Positions 1 to 14,300 of a stretch of 64,000 bases of DNA are shown here, one piece after another. The stretch comes from Bradysia coprophila (Eukaryota > Arthropoda > Insecta > Diptera > Sciaridae). Made by a program: the position numbers and the translations under genes. The stretch's first letter is position 1, and each line of letters opens with the position of its first letter. The stretch is from positions 4,948,499 to 5,012,498 of the forward strand of contig NW_023503584.1 of NCBI RefSeq assembly GCF_014529535.1, read 5' to 3'. Below the pieces are notes generated by a model, which made no database searches, was not told the origin of the DNA, and saw nothing but the letters and a program-made list of their open reading frames with translations.

Positions 1-876
1 TTTTTCAAATTCATTATGAGCGATTGATATATTTTTAGACATTTTTTTTTTCTTCTCTTCTATCTGTTGGTGTATGTATAATAACCATTTAGACGCGGGT
101 AATATCTACATCGATGTGTAGCATACAATTATACTTTCGATTAACTTTGTGTTGTTATTAATTAATTATGTTTATTTAAACATAATTTTGTGTTGTCGGA
201 TATTCTTTTTCAATAATCTTACTTCCGAAATTATTGTCGATCAATGGAAAACAAATATTATTTCAGTGATTTGCTTTTAGAACAAATTTCGCCATGCCCC
301 CGCATTACATTTATAATTTTGTTTTTATGATATGACACGGCGAACGCAAGCATGGAAGAAAGATTCACCAAGGAACGTGGTAACATTTATGCATATCTTT
401 ATTGAGATCATTTAACCTTACGATAATCCCTCTTAAGCTAGTTTTTTTTAGTATCGTCAAAACATTTCTTCTAATTCAATAGAATTGTAAGACATGAAAC
501 ACAGTCAACTGGAACTGTTTCTCAATCGGACATGACTCATCTATTTTTTATAGTTTAACATTTTGCTAGATCTTCGTCATAGATGTTATATTCGTTTTAA
601 AAATGCGTGTGCTGTCGCGATGAAATGTTTTATTCGAATTCATTCAACTGACTTTCCAGCATTAAGAGAACCTTATTATTATTAACCCTGTTAATAACAC
701 GTGGTATGGGTTGCTAATATCGAAAATATTTGCAAACCACCGGGTCGTAGTAACATCCGAAGCGTGATATTACTTTTGACCATTCACCATTCGAATAAAG
801 AAGTCCTAGATTAATAGTAGATTACTCCCTCGTTAGAAACATTTTTATTTTTTCAAGTGTCGAGCCGAAGGCTAGG

Positions 877-1364
877 GTTGCAACCAGGGGCTATTTAGTT
901 GAATTATTAGCGAATTTTGGCGAATTTGACGAATTTGACGAATTTTGGCGAATTTTGACGAATTTTGGCGAACTTTGACGAATTTTTGCGAATTTTTGTG
1001 AATTTATACATGATTTTAAGAAATTTCAAAGAATCGTAGTTACATTAGTTACATATTTTTGGCCAAGACATTCTAAAAATCTATTTTTAACCGGGAAGCC
1101 ATGAAGGTTTTTTTTGGCCAAACGATGAAAAATGTCCTAATTTTGTGAATTTTACATATATTTGTGAATTTGGTAGATTCTTGCATATTTTTGTTATGCT
1201 ATATCACAAAACTAGCAAAATATTCCAAAAAACATAAATTTGGAAGAAAATTTTCAAAATTTGAATTTTTTAATTTGTGATAATTTTGGCGAATTTCGAC
1301 GAATTTCGGCGAATTTTGGCGAATTTCGGCAAATTAATTCGACTAAATAGCCCCTGGTTGCAAC
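877..1364. mobile_element. hAT-type MITE with 8-bp target duplication
   Basis: The element proper is 885-1356 (472 bp). It starts CAGGGGCTATTTAG and ends with the reverse complement CTAAATAGCCCCTG, so the terminal inverted repeats (TIRs) are about 22 bp with one mismatch. Both ends are flanked by the identical 8-mer GTTGCAAC (877-884 and 1357-1364), itself a palindrome. An 8-bp target duplication and a CAGGG start are hallmarks of the hAT superfamily. Inside each end lie clustered short units of the type GCGAATTTTGACGAATTTTG (about 908-1000 and 1285-1335), in the same orientation at both ends, resembling subterminal transposase-binding repeats. There is no coding capacity, so it is non-autonomous. 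Confidence 0.85.
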
Positions 1365-1412
1365 ACACAAGGCAAATTACAAAGTTCCAAACAATTACGT
1401 AAATTACTTTGC

Positions 1413-1488
1413 TCACTAAGCCCCCCGGGAAATGAGTTTTTACCTTCATTTTAATGAAGTAATCACTCATTTACCGGGGGCTTAGTGA
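1413..1488. repeat. 76-bp near-perfect hairpin
   Basis: The sequence begins TCACTAAGCCCCC and ends GGGGGCTTAGTGA. The arms continue inward through AATGAG/CTCATT to a small inner palindrome around CTTCATTTTAATGAAG. It lies 49 bp after the hAT-type MITE and is either a very small foldback element or its remnant. No gene overlaps it. Confidence 0.75.
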
Positions 1489-2009
1489 TATAATAAAGTA
1501 TAAAGAAAGGAACCCCTTAGCAGTTTGGTATATTAAAAAAACTTCGCCTTCGAGGTGTAAATAACGCCTAGGACTCGTACAATTCCGAACTTCCCAAGAT
1601 TTTTTATGCATAAACAATCCTAAAACAATTTTTCATTTTCACACTCCAGTATCACCACTTGCGCACTCTGTGTCACTCAAACTATTCAGGGATCTAGAAT
1701 TTGTATCCCAAAATAATCGAATACAAAAGTCGCGGTCTTTTTTGCAAAACGCAGTTCATTAAACGAGCACAATATGTGTGTATCAGTCAATGTAAAACGA
1801 AAATTTGTTTCAATTTGTATTGATAAATGAATTAGGATTAAAATATTAAACAACAATTTACGAAATTTCCATTAAATGTACAACTGATACGGCAGTGTGT
1901 CATGATTTATAGAGGTATAACAACCAAAAATCACCATTAAATGAACACAATTTCAATATTTTAATGCATTTCCGCTGCATTTATATACGTATACCGGCTC
2001 TCTACATAC

Positions 2010-2369
2010 CCCAGATTCAGTAGTGGCACTTAAAGGTTGCTGTTGCCGTTGGTGCACTCCTGAGAGCATTTGCTGACTGTTATTTCCAATAACATTACTA
2101 CTGTCGTTTGCAATGCCATTTGATATATTATTGTACGATTGCATTAATTGCTGATGATGATGATGTTGCTGATGATGATGATGATGCTGCTGATGCGGAT
2201 GCTTATTGTATTTCCATAGATTATGTGTATCAACGCCATTATTCATATTAACATTGTTGTTGTTAAAATTTCGATCCATCGATCCCATAGAATCAGTTGA
2301 CTTGACTAAATAGTATTTTTCCGATGAAATTAATGCAGAGGATGGATCCGTTGTCGGTGTCGATGACAT
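2010..2369 (-). CDS. His/Gln/Asn-rich first coding exon, gene unidentified
   Basis: An open frame starts at an ATG (2369-2367) and reads 120 codons to a strong splice donor: the glycine codon GGG is followed by GTATGT (2009-2004), phase 0. Reading on past the donor gives only 18 codons and a stop. The encoded start is MSSTPTTDPSSALISSEKYY; an Asn-rich stretch follows, then a His/Gln tract made from CAT/CAG repeats (about 2140-2200), then an Asn/Ser-rich segment. Such low-complexity N-termini are common in dipteran transcription regulators, but no domain is present and I do not recognise the gene. The next exon would lie left of the window. It is on the same strand as da and downstream of da exon 1. 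Its donor phase (0) differs from the da exon-1 donor (phase 1), so it is not simply an alternative da first exon. Confidence 0.6.
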
Positions 2370-5300
2370 TGTGGTAAAACCACAGCGCTTGTATATATTG
2401 TAAATTATTACGTTTTTCTTCTTCGTCTTCTTTTTTTCTGGTATTGTTTTCCGTACACTTCGATGCTATAATAATATCGTCTTAATCCGAACGAGAAAAT
2501 TAAAACCGTACACAAAATGTCGACAACAAAACGCACACAATAACATTTTCGATCATTTCGTTTTCTCTAGTTGTGCACATTTGGATCTATACATAATACG
2601 AAATTATGTATTATATATGGACTGATCATGATCATTTTCTGTATTTGAAAAAAAAAAAATTGTATGCCTCGTAGTACCTCTATATATTTCACTTTCATGC
2701 ATATAATTTATATGCATATGTAGTATATATTATATGAAAATGTATGTTCGGTTCGTACAGCAACACTTCACATATGATTATAATACGAAAAAAAAAAAAC
2801 TCTTGAACACACCAACATAAATGTATGTTCTTGTCCACACAAAGAAAATTTTTCAATAAAAGAATTATATGTAGATATTTTCTCGTTCCTATTATAATCT
2901 ATTTACGTTTAGAATTTCAAGAATATTTTTCAATAAATTACAAAATTTATCTGTTTGAATGTACATTATTTAGTACTATGATATGTAATATAATGGCTTG
3001 TGTGTATATAACTAAATGCTGCATTGTAACGTGAACGTGTATACATAATAAATTTATAAATAAGCACTTTGGAAATTGCACCTTATTATAATCACTTATA
3101 TTTTCTGTAATTTCATTCAATTATTTCGCTTTTTATATAGATGTATACCCTTGTACCATATATATATATATAACCATATATATACCATCTCTACATATAT
3201 AACCAATGGAATGGGAATGGAATATCCCTTTTCTTATAACATTTTTGCTTTTTTGCTACTCTTTGATTATGAAGAGTGAAAAAAATCGATCAATTCTGAC
3301 ATGAACTTGGGCTGAATGGAATTGTAAATTGTTTTTGAAATCGCATTTCTTTTGATATTGCCGGAATGATTAATTCAGTTTTTATGATACACTATGTTTT
3401 GTAATTAGCATTTAAATAATGCATAAAGATATACCTAGTAAACGCGTTAGCGCTATTCGGTCTGTTGCTGAGTATATAATGTTTGATTCAAAAAAAATGC
3501 GCACTTAACAGATGACGACAGGGTGAGTATATGGATATGTAGTCTGCATTGTACGATATATATGATGGTGTATCGTGACTTACTTGGCCTGATTTCAATT
3601 TGAAAAACTGAATCCGAGGAACTTAAAATTATCTGTCTACTTGTCTAATTTATCAAGAAATTTTTCTTAAACTCAACCTGTTCATAGCTGTGACATGACC
3701 TATGACAAAACCCTCAATGTCGTTATGATCCCTAAACCGGTATCGGACGTGAAAAAGAATTGGTCACTTTCAATGTAGTACCCTAAAGCCATTAGCAAAT
3801 GACAACTATCCGGTTACACTCTCTCAATTAAACGCCCTCTGGAAAAGCATCTGAAACCGATAAACTGTCTATTTAATTAAAATGCATCATAAAACTAAGA
3901 TGTTTGGTTATGGTTTTATAACAAATACATAGGCCCGTAGTTTTTACCATGCTCGAAAAGAAGTATTTACGGGTTTCGTATAGAGGCAGGTGCGAGTAGA
4001 ATATTCATATTATGACTATATACAACCAGCGACCCAATCTTGACAAACGAACATATAATTTCAAAATATTGAGGAAGTAAAGTGCCCGTTTTTTTTTATT
4101 AAATAAATTGTTGCACAAGGATTCTCAAAAAATGTTTTTGGGAAATTGTAAATTTGAATTCATTTAAATAACTGTAACCGCGCGTTAAAATATTGTCGTA
4201 AAGATGTGTTGAAATACCACTAGGATGAAGTCGTTATTTTTACAATTTTCTGCGGTCGAAAAGAGAAACATAAACAAAATTAAAAAATTCTTGATGCCGT
4301 TGTAAATGATTCCCTATATTTCATTAACTATAGCGCAAAAAAAAGATGCCACAAAAATTTAAGCAGGACAGTATGAAAACTTTTTTTTTTATTTTAAGAC
4401 ACACACAGAGAGTCAGAACGCGAAACGATGATGCAATTAAAGAGAACAAAAATAGAGTTAGTTCACTGAATGAGAAAATTTAAAAAAAACCGCACACAAA
4501 GAGGTATACATATATATACAGCACCGAGTAAAAGAAAATTTGCTAAAATGATTAGCGAAAAAATATTATTTTTAAATTAACAATTTCCAATGTTATTGAT
4601 GGACATCCATTTTGTAATTTACTGTGAAAACTTCATTTAACTAAACGTAAATAAATTACCGAAAATAAAAATCACTCAGTCTTAGTATATCATAAATATT
4701 ATCCAGTCACATTACTTCTTATCACAGATGTGCTATCATTGTGCATATTATTTATAACCAATGAGCAATCACTTAATCCTTCTTATGGTCATCCTTCGGT
4801 ATATCGTTGCATAACGATTCTAACGACATTTTCATCAAACAAATAAACAAAAATTATATTCCATTTCGATCAGCCAAATTATAAAAGAAAAATCCCACGA
4901 ACCAAAAAATATTGTCACATTTTTTCAAACAAAATGTGTACAACAACACAACACACTAACATTTTCATAATAAACGAAACCGACACGAGTTACTTTACAC
5001 GACAGCGGTTCACGTTCAACTGAATATAGCTGGCACAAAAGGCACTTTTCATTGAAGGAACAAGAGAAACAGCAAAGAAAACCAAAATAAAATTTATTTA
5101 TTTTTGCTGTGTATATTAATTTGTACGTAAACTATGGTTGTATTGCTGTCAGCGAACGAATTATAGAAAATTCGATTACGAATTATGATTGTACGATCCG
5201 CTCTTAATCGTTCCTGTTAATAACATGGAACTATTAAAAATTAATGTTAATATGACTTATACACTTTAATAATTCTTAACGTTTGTAATTTACACAAGCA

Positions 5301-8300
5301 GATTTTACACAATATTTGTATGAATATTCGCATCGACGTTCATAGTCAATTTGATAAGTATTTTTTTTTAAATGTTAAATAATCTTAGAAAATGGAGAAG
5401 TAAGACGGAGTGAGTTGCGAATATCTTTATGATTGTTCAATCGACATTAATGTGACTCATTGGTTCATGCGAATCAGATGATAGATTTAGCAACTTTGAT
5501 TTCAACTGAGCCATATCGGTTATGATATTAAGCGAATCTTTAATTAAGAAAAGTTCTCTTACACCTCTGAGGATTAGGAAGAGAGTTTTTAATACGATAA
5601 CAGAGGGTACGTTAAAAATTTGTTTTCTGGCAAGGGATTTTAATGTGTAGTATCAAAGTAGGATAAAGGAATCTGTTTGAGATTATTGAACTCACTGCTA
5701 CTGATTGAACGCAATGCGCTGTTGGACACAAACAAAATTTACTAATGTGAAACCGATCTGAATGACTAGTGGTTGCCAGAATCTAGTAATCAATTGCATT
5801 AGAAACTGATGCGATATAGGACACCTTCGTTGCCCTGTATAGAAGCCACAATTTTTTTCAATACTTTGTGTTCCATTTATATCCATGAAATGTCATAGCA
5901 GTGAAGTTGGTAATTTTATGTATGAAATGTACTAGAAATGTAATAGAATTATAGAATCTATTACACTTCAGCTGTAGTTTCCAAACAGCATTTCCATATG
6001 ATTATGACAAAGGCCAACACTTTGCTAAATGTATGAATATGTGCCTCTTGAAACCTGACATGAAATTTTTAACTCAATACTTCGTCATCACTCGGATGAA
6101 AGTAAGTCTGGAACTCTTATGTTTTATGTACCACATTTCCATATCTTCATTATCACTCGAACGAATACAGTTCTATACAATTAATTCTTGTTATCTTGTT
6201 ACGTGTAATGCGCGTATGTCGCATTTGCCTGGACCAACGACCGTAAAGGTCAATTCTTGCGCAAAAAATGCATAATCCTGTTCAATTGCATTCTTCGTCC
6301 ACCCGTTAAATGATATTTCCTCGATAAACCCATAAATATTTATGTATACAAAAAAGAGCGTTCGCACGCGACACAGCGTTCTGCATAGGCATTCATATTT
6401 CATACAATACTGATGGAACTGTATTTAATACTGAAATTCAACGAAGTGAAACAATAATGCAAGGAACAACGTAACGAGACATACTCATACCGTTTTGCTA
6501 TAAAGCCATTCGTCCAAAGGAATCGAATGGTGGGTTGCGATAGTTGAATATAAATTGTATGGTAGATGATAGTTAAGGTTATTGTAATTACGCTATTTAC
6601 ATGGTTGAGAACGTATGGTCTCGTGTACTGTTTTACATAAACTTGATATACATTTTTAAACAGACCAGGACATTAGTTACGACGGTGAATACTTGGAAAT
6701 GAGTAAATTACAAAAATGATAATAATTGACCAATAAATGAACATAATATAACATCGTGAAGGGGTTAAATCATCAACGTCCTATTTTTCCAGTCTATACA
6801 TATACACGAGTCGACAATAACGACATTTACCATTTTTCAATTACATTCAAATTGTAAATAATCCAAAAGAATTTAAAAAAAACTTTATGGACACAATATG
6901 TGAGTACAAATAATAATCTTAAGGCAGCCTTTTGCCATGAAAACGAAAGAGAAAGTCTCTGTGAATATAAAAATAATAAATAATAAAATTATTGTCAAAC
7001 CAGTTATAATTCACATAACTATAAATGATCGAATATGTTGCCTATTTATGTCTGCGGTAAATTGAATGTATGTAATCGGAACAAATGTAAGCTTTTGTAA
7101 TATGATATATATGAAGCTGGTGTAAATAAATTGTTTAAAGAATTGATTGTGAAGCTTGTGTTGCGGACATTACAAACAAAATGTTTATGGCGCATTGAAA
7201 TTGTAGGTGACAATGGAAATTAACTTTCATTAAGGATAATATAATTGAAGAAGTTGTAATGGTTTATGTTACGTTCAACTTGGACAAGAATAAAAAAAAA
7301 TCATTTTAATCCCGTGTAATGCACCAACAATGAAACCGCTTACATTTTTCGCTTTTCTTTTGATTTCTTCGGCAGTGTTTATAGGAATTTAAAAACTTTC
7401 ATGAAAAATGAGCAATCGTTAAATAAATTCTCATAAATTCATTATTTTTAGAAATGTGATGAAATCACGCCGGCTATTGAGATAAATGACGTCACGCTAC
7501 TTTACGGATTGGATTTTTCGAGACCGCCAGGCAAAAAATTTATCGAAAGTATCCCAAATTTGTAAGAAGCATCCTAACAGTGTGACGCCATTTGTAAACA
7601 ATCCCGTCGAGATATGTGTGAAACACAGTCTATCCTTACTAGCACTTTGCTTCAATCTTTCTTATCAATTCTATTATTTTACACGACAATTAATGACGTT
7701 CAAAGGATGATCCAAATGAATGCCTGACTTACTTTACAATGAGCTCATAATGTTCTTTCATACACAAAAGAAACAACAACCAATGCCCAATCACAACAAT
7801 TGAATTGAGACTTTAATCCATTTGATCCTCATTAATGTTTACAACAATTTATCCAGTCAGTATATGCAATATGCTTCAAGTATAAAGACACTTTAGAGCA
7901 TTAGATCTTTCACTAACTTAACAAATCCTACCCAAGTTTCGATGTGATGTATTTCTTTTTCACATACTCTGTATCGTTTTTATCTGCCGCTGATCCTTTT
8001 GCGTAATCGACGATATACTAAAAGTGATATAAAGCCGTATAATAGGGCAAATAAATAAACGAGATAAAAATAATGGATATATAGAAGAAACGAATTGGCC
8101 GAGCGAGATGCTTGTTTGTACATAAAAAAAGGATATATTTTATTGGAATGGCGGCTATATATCTCGCTACGGTATTCGGTATTGATATTGAAATTGAATC
8201 AACTTGTATTTTAAGTACATTATGAATTGTTGTCTGTTGTTCACTTCTTAACGAAAATATATGGCTAAGTGTTGGCAACGATTTTCGTTTATTAAATGAA

Positions 8301-11300
8301 CTTTTGTCCACATCGTTTGTCATTAGTTCTGTGTGTGAGAGAACTTTTTTTTTTGTTCATATATATTGTGTCCTATTGTCATAGTCTGAGAGAAAGACTT
8401 AGCACAATACATTTGATGGATTTCAACCCTCCTACAAATATCGAATATTCAACGTATTTTATCCTACTTTAGTTACACTATCCCACTATCCCAGTCATGC
8501 TGTGAACAATCGATATAATTATGAAAACCCCTACTGTGGGGTAATAGTTTCAAAGGGACTAAATGTAAAAATTTACGAAATCTAATTAATGTTCTAGAAC
8601 TACGAAAAAAAAATCAAAAACTTTATTAAAATGTTAAAATGTCGATTGAGTGACCTATCAAACACTTGATGAGACTCAACGTTCAATATTTGTTATTGTC
8701 ATTTTACCAAATTTCATTCACCCACATTGCTTTACACTGTGATCAAGACTTAATTTTACACGTTATAATACTGGAAGAGAACCTACCAAGAAATGGATCA
8801 AACAATCATGCCATTGAATTCGTACCACTAGTAACATTTTTTTCTAAATCCAAAGTACTGCCCATTTACTTTTAGCATAAAATAAACCGAAATGTCCAAA
8901 AATACATTCGTAAAATCAGGGGACAAGCGGCATTTCGATACACATTTGAACGCGTGCGGCACACTGTGAGCAAGAGACGAAACAAACGAAAAATTGGGTA
9001 CTGTGTTTGAAGAGAAATGTTGCACATAATTGTTTTAACTCAATGTTCGCGTGAAACATTTCCGGTTATGTTACTTTTAATGCATTTGTGTTTGGAATGT
9101 AATTGACTAATGAACAACATTTGCGTAAATTTACAAAGCTGGTCTTTTGTTCGGAACAGTTATCGCATTACCATTTTCAGAAATTTCGATTAAAATTTTG
9201 GTCTAATTTTGAAGTCTCCGGTAGGTTCACATTATTAGATCAGCAACACAGTGTGATTAGGTTGGGTTAGGGAAAATATGGTCACCGGTTTGATTTAATT
9301 AATTAAAATATGGTAATTAAATGCACACACAAAATATAATCGTAATTTAGTCAAGCTAACTGCTTTACAAGAATTTATTATTATGTAGGTTTGATAAGAT
9401 AATCACATTCAATTGTGTTCACATAAACAATTTATTTTTTATTTTTTGCTTATAAACGTTTTGTAAACTCATTTCGAATCGATGCAATTCATTTCTTGCC
9501 TACATCTCTACACCGTGAGTAATGCATATTTATGCATGTTGCATTATTGAGATAGTACATATATACCATTTATACACACACCGCAAAATGTGTACATAAT
9601 AATATCACAGACCTTGAGCCAAAGCTGTCTCTAAATTACCAATTTATAATGTAATAACAATAATTTTTTTCCATAAAATTTAATTTATTATCTTTGAAAA
9701 TGGATAAAATGTGTACGGTCGCTGCAGCAAATCTGTGAAATATTTTTCCGTATCATTTTTTTCACTTTTATTTATATTTTTTTCCATTTTATTTTAAAAT
9801 GCAATTACAAAAAAGTAAAATAAAATAGAAGTTGCAAAACACTCTGTTTTGTTTAAAAATACTAGTTTTGCTGTCTATTTTGTATTTGTTAAAATAATAC
9901 TCACTCATATATATAAATCCACATTTTAAGAATGAGTTGTAGTATATACATTACATTACATTCAACCGAAAGTAATAAGAAGAATTGCAAGAAAATCGTA
10001 CAATTTGAAAATATTGAGTGTGTTTTTCTTGTACAAATTTCCTACCATAGTTTTAAAGAGATTTTTGTTTTCAGTTACGATTCATTTTATTTATGGAGTT
10101 AAGTTCTAACACAAAACTGGAGGCACAATGGCCCCAACAAACGAAACAACGCTAAAATATATTCATCCATCCAAGCACACACATTATTATACAATAAAAA
10201 AAAGAATTTGTTTAAGTATAAACATGGCTATTTTAAAATTTAAATTGTTCTTTTAAAATATAATTAATTTTTCTATCATTTGGTTTTAACTTTAGATGCA
10301 GAATATTGATATGTTAATTATGTTTACAAACGAATATAAGCATTTTAGAATTGCAAAATTATTGTGCATTATACGGACTGCGAGAGGTAAAATGGTTTAT
10401 ATTTATACTTGAAATAAGTGTAACTTTTATGCGGGTACTGAATCAACGAATATTGTAAAACGTTTATGGCAAACGTAAAGGAAACGCTATTAACGCAGTG
10501 TTAGAGCTAAAAATAGCTGAACAGTTTGCGTGTCTGTTGGTAAGATACTTCTAATTATTGCTAGGAGTTTTTAACGTTCATTTGTGACAATAGCGGTTGT
10601 TTAAGAAGGGATGTACAGTGTACATGAATGTAACATTATTTCAATACATGAAAAAGACACAGTGCTGGTTTGATGGCACGTATTCAGCACATTGCTTAAT
10701 TATAAAACAAAATGACGGTTCAGAAGCTAATGTTTATTTTGACAGCTACATCGTTTTCTCTTACAATTGTAACCATCAAACCAAAAAATTATACAAAGTC
10801 CATATTTTGTGGTAACAACATCTCTCAGTACTCATCTCTTATCAACAGAAATACCAAAAATAAGCGATTATGACAAATGAACACAACTAAATACTTCAAA
10901 CAAAAGAAGTACTAGATTTCTAAAACTTTAAAGATATAACTTTAAAAGTTGCTGGTTCTTATAAGGCATATGCAATAAAAATGGTCCGGTCAAGTAAGGG
11001 GAAAATTTGTAAAAAAAAACACTTCATTGTCCCTGAACGAGCATCGTTCGAATAACCAATAACCATGGATCGAAAAAGCACTTCGAGCATTATAAGGGGT
11101 AAATTCGTTCATTGTCCTACTGGCATCGCCATGAGCCTGGGTGTAAATATCAAAGGTTTGGCTCCTTTTAGATCGAAGTTGTATAGTTTAGTACAGTCCA
11201 GTTACTCTGTAGCATAAAAAAGAAGCAGTGCTGCATTCGAATGCGCTTTTGAATTTGAAAGAAATCATCATCCGAAACGAGAGCAACGGGAAATATTTGT

Positions 11301-14300
11301 CTCATAAACGCTTAGAACAGAATAAGTGTCGATCACTAGGCTGTATTCGATCCAAAACGTTTTCCCCTGCCGACAAACGACACACCTAAACAAAGGAAAT
11401 GCGAATTTGAATCGTGTACCGTACGGGCCCAAACTCACAAACAGAATTTCCTACAAGTTTATGTAAAAATTTGGTAAACGTGCATGCATCTTCATCTCTT
11501 TGTATATTGTTATCCATTTGTCTTCGTTTATAAAATATTCAACAATTCTACGATTCAAGTGTTTAAGGTTGAACATGAACACCGAAACTAAATTTGAATC
11601 TTATTAATTATTCATAGCCAAACTTCTGCACTGTTTTGTATTTATTGAATTATAATATTGAATGAACTGAATGATGAATGAATTCTCGTTATAGCACGAC
11701 AATACTACAAAAAAAAGTCGAAACGATTAGCGAAAAAAATAATTAATTAATTAATTAAAGCAGGCAAAGAAACACAATCGTGTTTAGATTACAATCATAT
11801 CTTGATGTGAAAAATGCTTCAACGACGAATTAAATTGCAAATGATCCGGTTGGTTAAACTAAAAAGTATGAACTTGCATGGAAAACTTGTCTCTGGTGTA
11901 TGCCTCATAACAATTGTATTATATAGAGAGCATTATTATACACACCATCATCCCCATTATAAATTGAATACTGTGTCACTTTCATATACGACTCTATATA
12001 AATATGCATTCATTTACATTATATACCATAGCAAAAAACAATATTTCTTGAAAGTATAGTCCTCTGTCTTTATTTTCCACCCCTAAGTGTTGTCGCACAT
12101 ACTGTATATATATAGTGAGATACATAGATGCATATCAGGGACAAAATTGTGTATTTTTCCAGATATAAATCTTAATAACTCTCGGGTTACAAAGAAGGGA
12201 GCAGTTTAAATATTATATACACATGTATTATGAAACATTTAATACTCCAGCGAAAAAAGAAGGAAAAAAAATGTTTTTATTTGCTAATGGTTTATGATGG
12301 TATACGACGTACCTCTTAGGTGCACGAGTGCTATCATAATTATTTTTTTCTTTTTAATATTTTTTAAAGAAATTAGAAACTTTAATTCACTTCTTAAACG
12401 AGATGAACAACGGATGTACTCCTTTTTTTCGGTTTGGGGAGGTCAAACTGAAATATTGATAATCATCTCTGACTCGAATTTAATTTTCATGTAACAAAAC
12501 GGGTGAAAACATTTCGCAACACTGTTCTTGTTTGTTACAAAATGATATTGATGTAGAGACAAGACAATTTGCTAAGTAATTGTATCATAAATATTGTGAA
12601 ACAAACGAGAGTTCCATCATAAGTAAGATTGCCATGTATACCGTACAACTTTTCAATATATAACCGAGATAGATGCTGATGTGCTCTCTTCTAAAATATT
12701 CACCGTTCTGCTTAAAATAGTTTCTCGAAAATGAACCTATGTAATATATGTTGTTGAAGTGAAATATTTTTATGTTCTATAAAATCGAGCAATCACAAAA
12801 CTTTTTGGTACTATGTACTGAGGCGATGATGATGTTTTCCACATCAAATATTGGTGTAAATAATTTCTGCTCAAATTTTATACATCATTTTGCCAAAAAA
12901 TTCTCTCCTCAATAATTTTATTTTATTGAAATTTATATTTTATTATAACGAATGTGTCTATTTTGATTTCTTGCGGTTTTTAGGTATCTTCGTGTCGTTT
13001 GTATATTTTTTTCCTTTCCGAAGCCATTCACAACGAACCAAGGTTATTTACCGATAAACAGCGGCAGATGTTATTTGACAATATTATTGATTCATTTTTA
13101 AAAAGTTTATTCTAAAATCATTTACCTGCGTTAGGTCTGTCTACACAGGCACCACCGTTACAATAAAAAAGAGAATCAGGTTATGACAAGTATACCAGTA
13201 ACCTGCGACTCTATGGTATTATATTTATAGACGGTGTTAGAGAGACAACCAACACTGGGATCACTACAGATAAATGTGTTGGACCATTTTACATTGACGA
13301 TGACGCAATTAAATTTTCACCTAATTATGAAAATGTAACAACGAGATTGATTGTATAGAGTAATTTTACAATAATCATTTAAAACACGCGGCAGTAGTTT
13401 CATCTGATCAAACAAATAATTGCCTCCAATTTCATTAGGTTACACTGCGAGTGGTTTTCATTTATGTTAAATTAAAATATGTTTACGAAATGTATGGAGA
13501 CTTGTTTCGAGGATATCATCACTAACAGCCAAAGTCTTTTTTGAAAATTGTTTAACAATTACACTTTTCATAACATGTGGCTAAAATTCATTGGAAGTTT
13601 TTTGAAAATTTTCTTCTGCCCAAATTAAATCAAATAATTTCGCCAATAGTAATTCAAAACCAATTGAAACATCATCAGTATGAAAAGCTTAAACCACAAA
13701 CTAGCTGAGCACTATCCATTGAATCTAAACATTGTAAAACCAAATGTAACAATTGCATAAATAAATAAATAATAAATGGAATTTTTGCGAAATAGATGTG
13801 CCTGCAAAGCTGAGGTTGACAACATATCGTATGCGCAAAATTCGAATCTGGGCACTCCGACCAAGATTTTACTACCAGTTCCATGCGAAAGATGACCATA
13901 ACATAGTAATTTACCCTCTGCGAAAATGATCCATCAGATGTGGAGTATATTTAACTTAGTGATACTCGTAAATTCACTCGTGTGTTTTTAAGCAAATTGC
14001 TCACCTTTGGCTCGGATATGCAGACCCTGCACTTGTCGAAAAGACAGTCACCGAGGTTTGTAGCTCAAAAACACACTTGTGAGTTTGCTTTTATCACAAA
14101 ATTGTTACTTCATGTAATGAATTACTTTCGCAGCATCCACTGTAACCTATTATTATGTAAAGGAGTGGGGTCTTTATTAACATCACTTTTACGCACTAAT
14201 GTACATAAACGGGCTTTTACAAGGATTATGCAACCGATGAAGAGGCATTTGATTAATCAAAGTCATTAAACAAAAAGGTGACGTACGATCGCTTGTCATA

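Noticed and set aside
2010..2369. Reading this exon as the second exon of daughterless
   Set aside because: No acceptor with the required phase and pyrimidine tract precedes it (the upstream strand is purine-rich), and its sequence does not resemble the region following the da N-terminus.
7486..7710. 74-codon plus-strand frame
   Set aside because: No similarity, no flanking signals and isolated; treated as chance.
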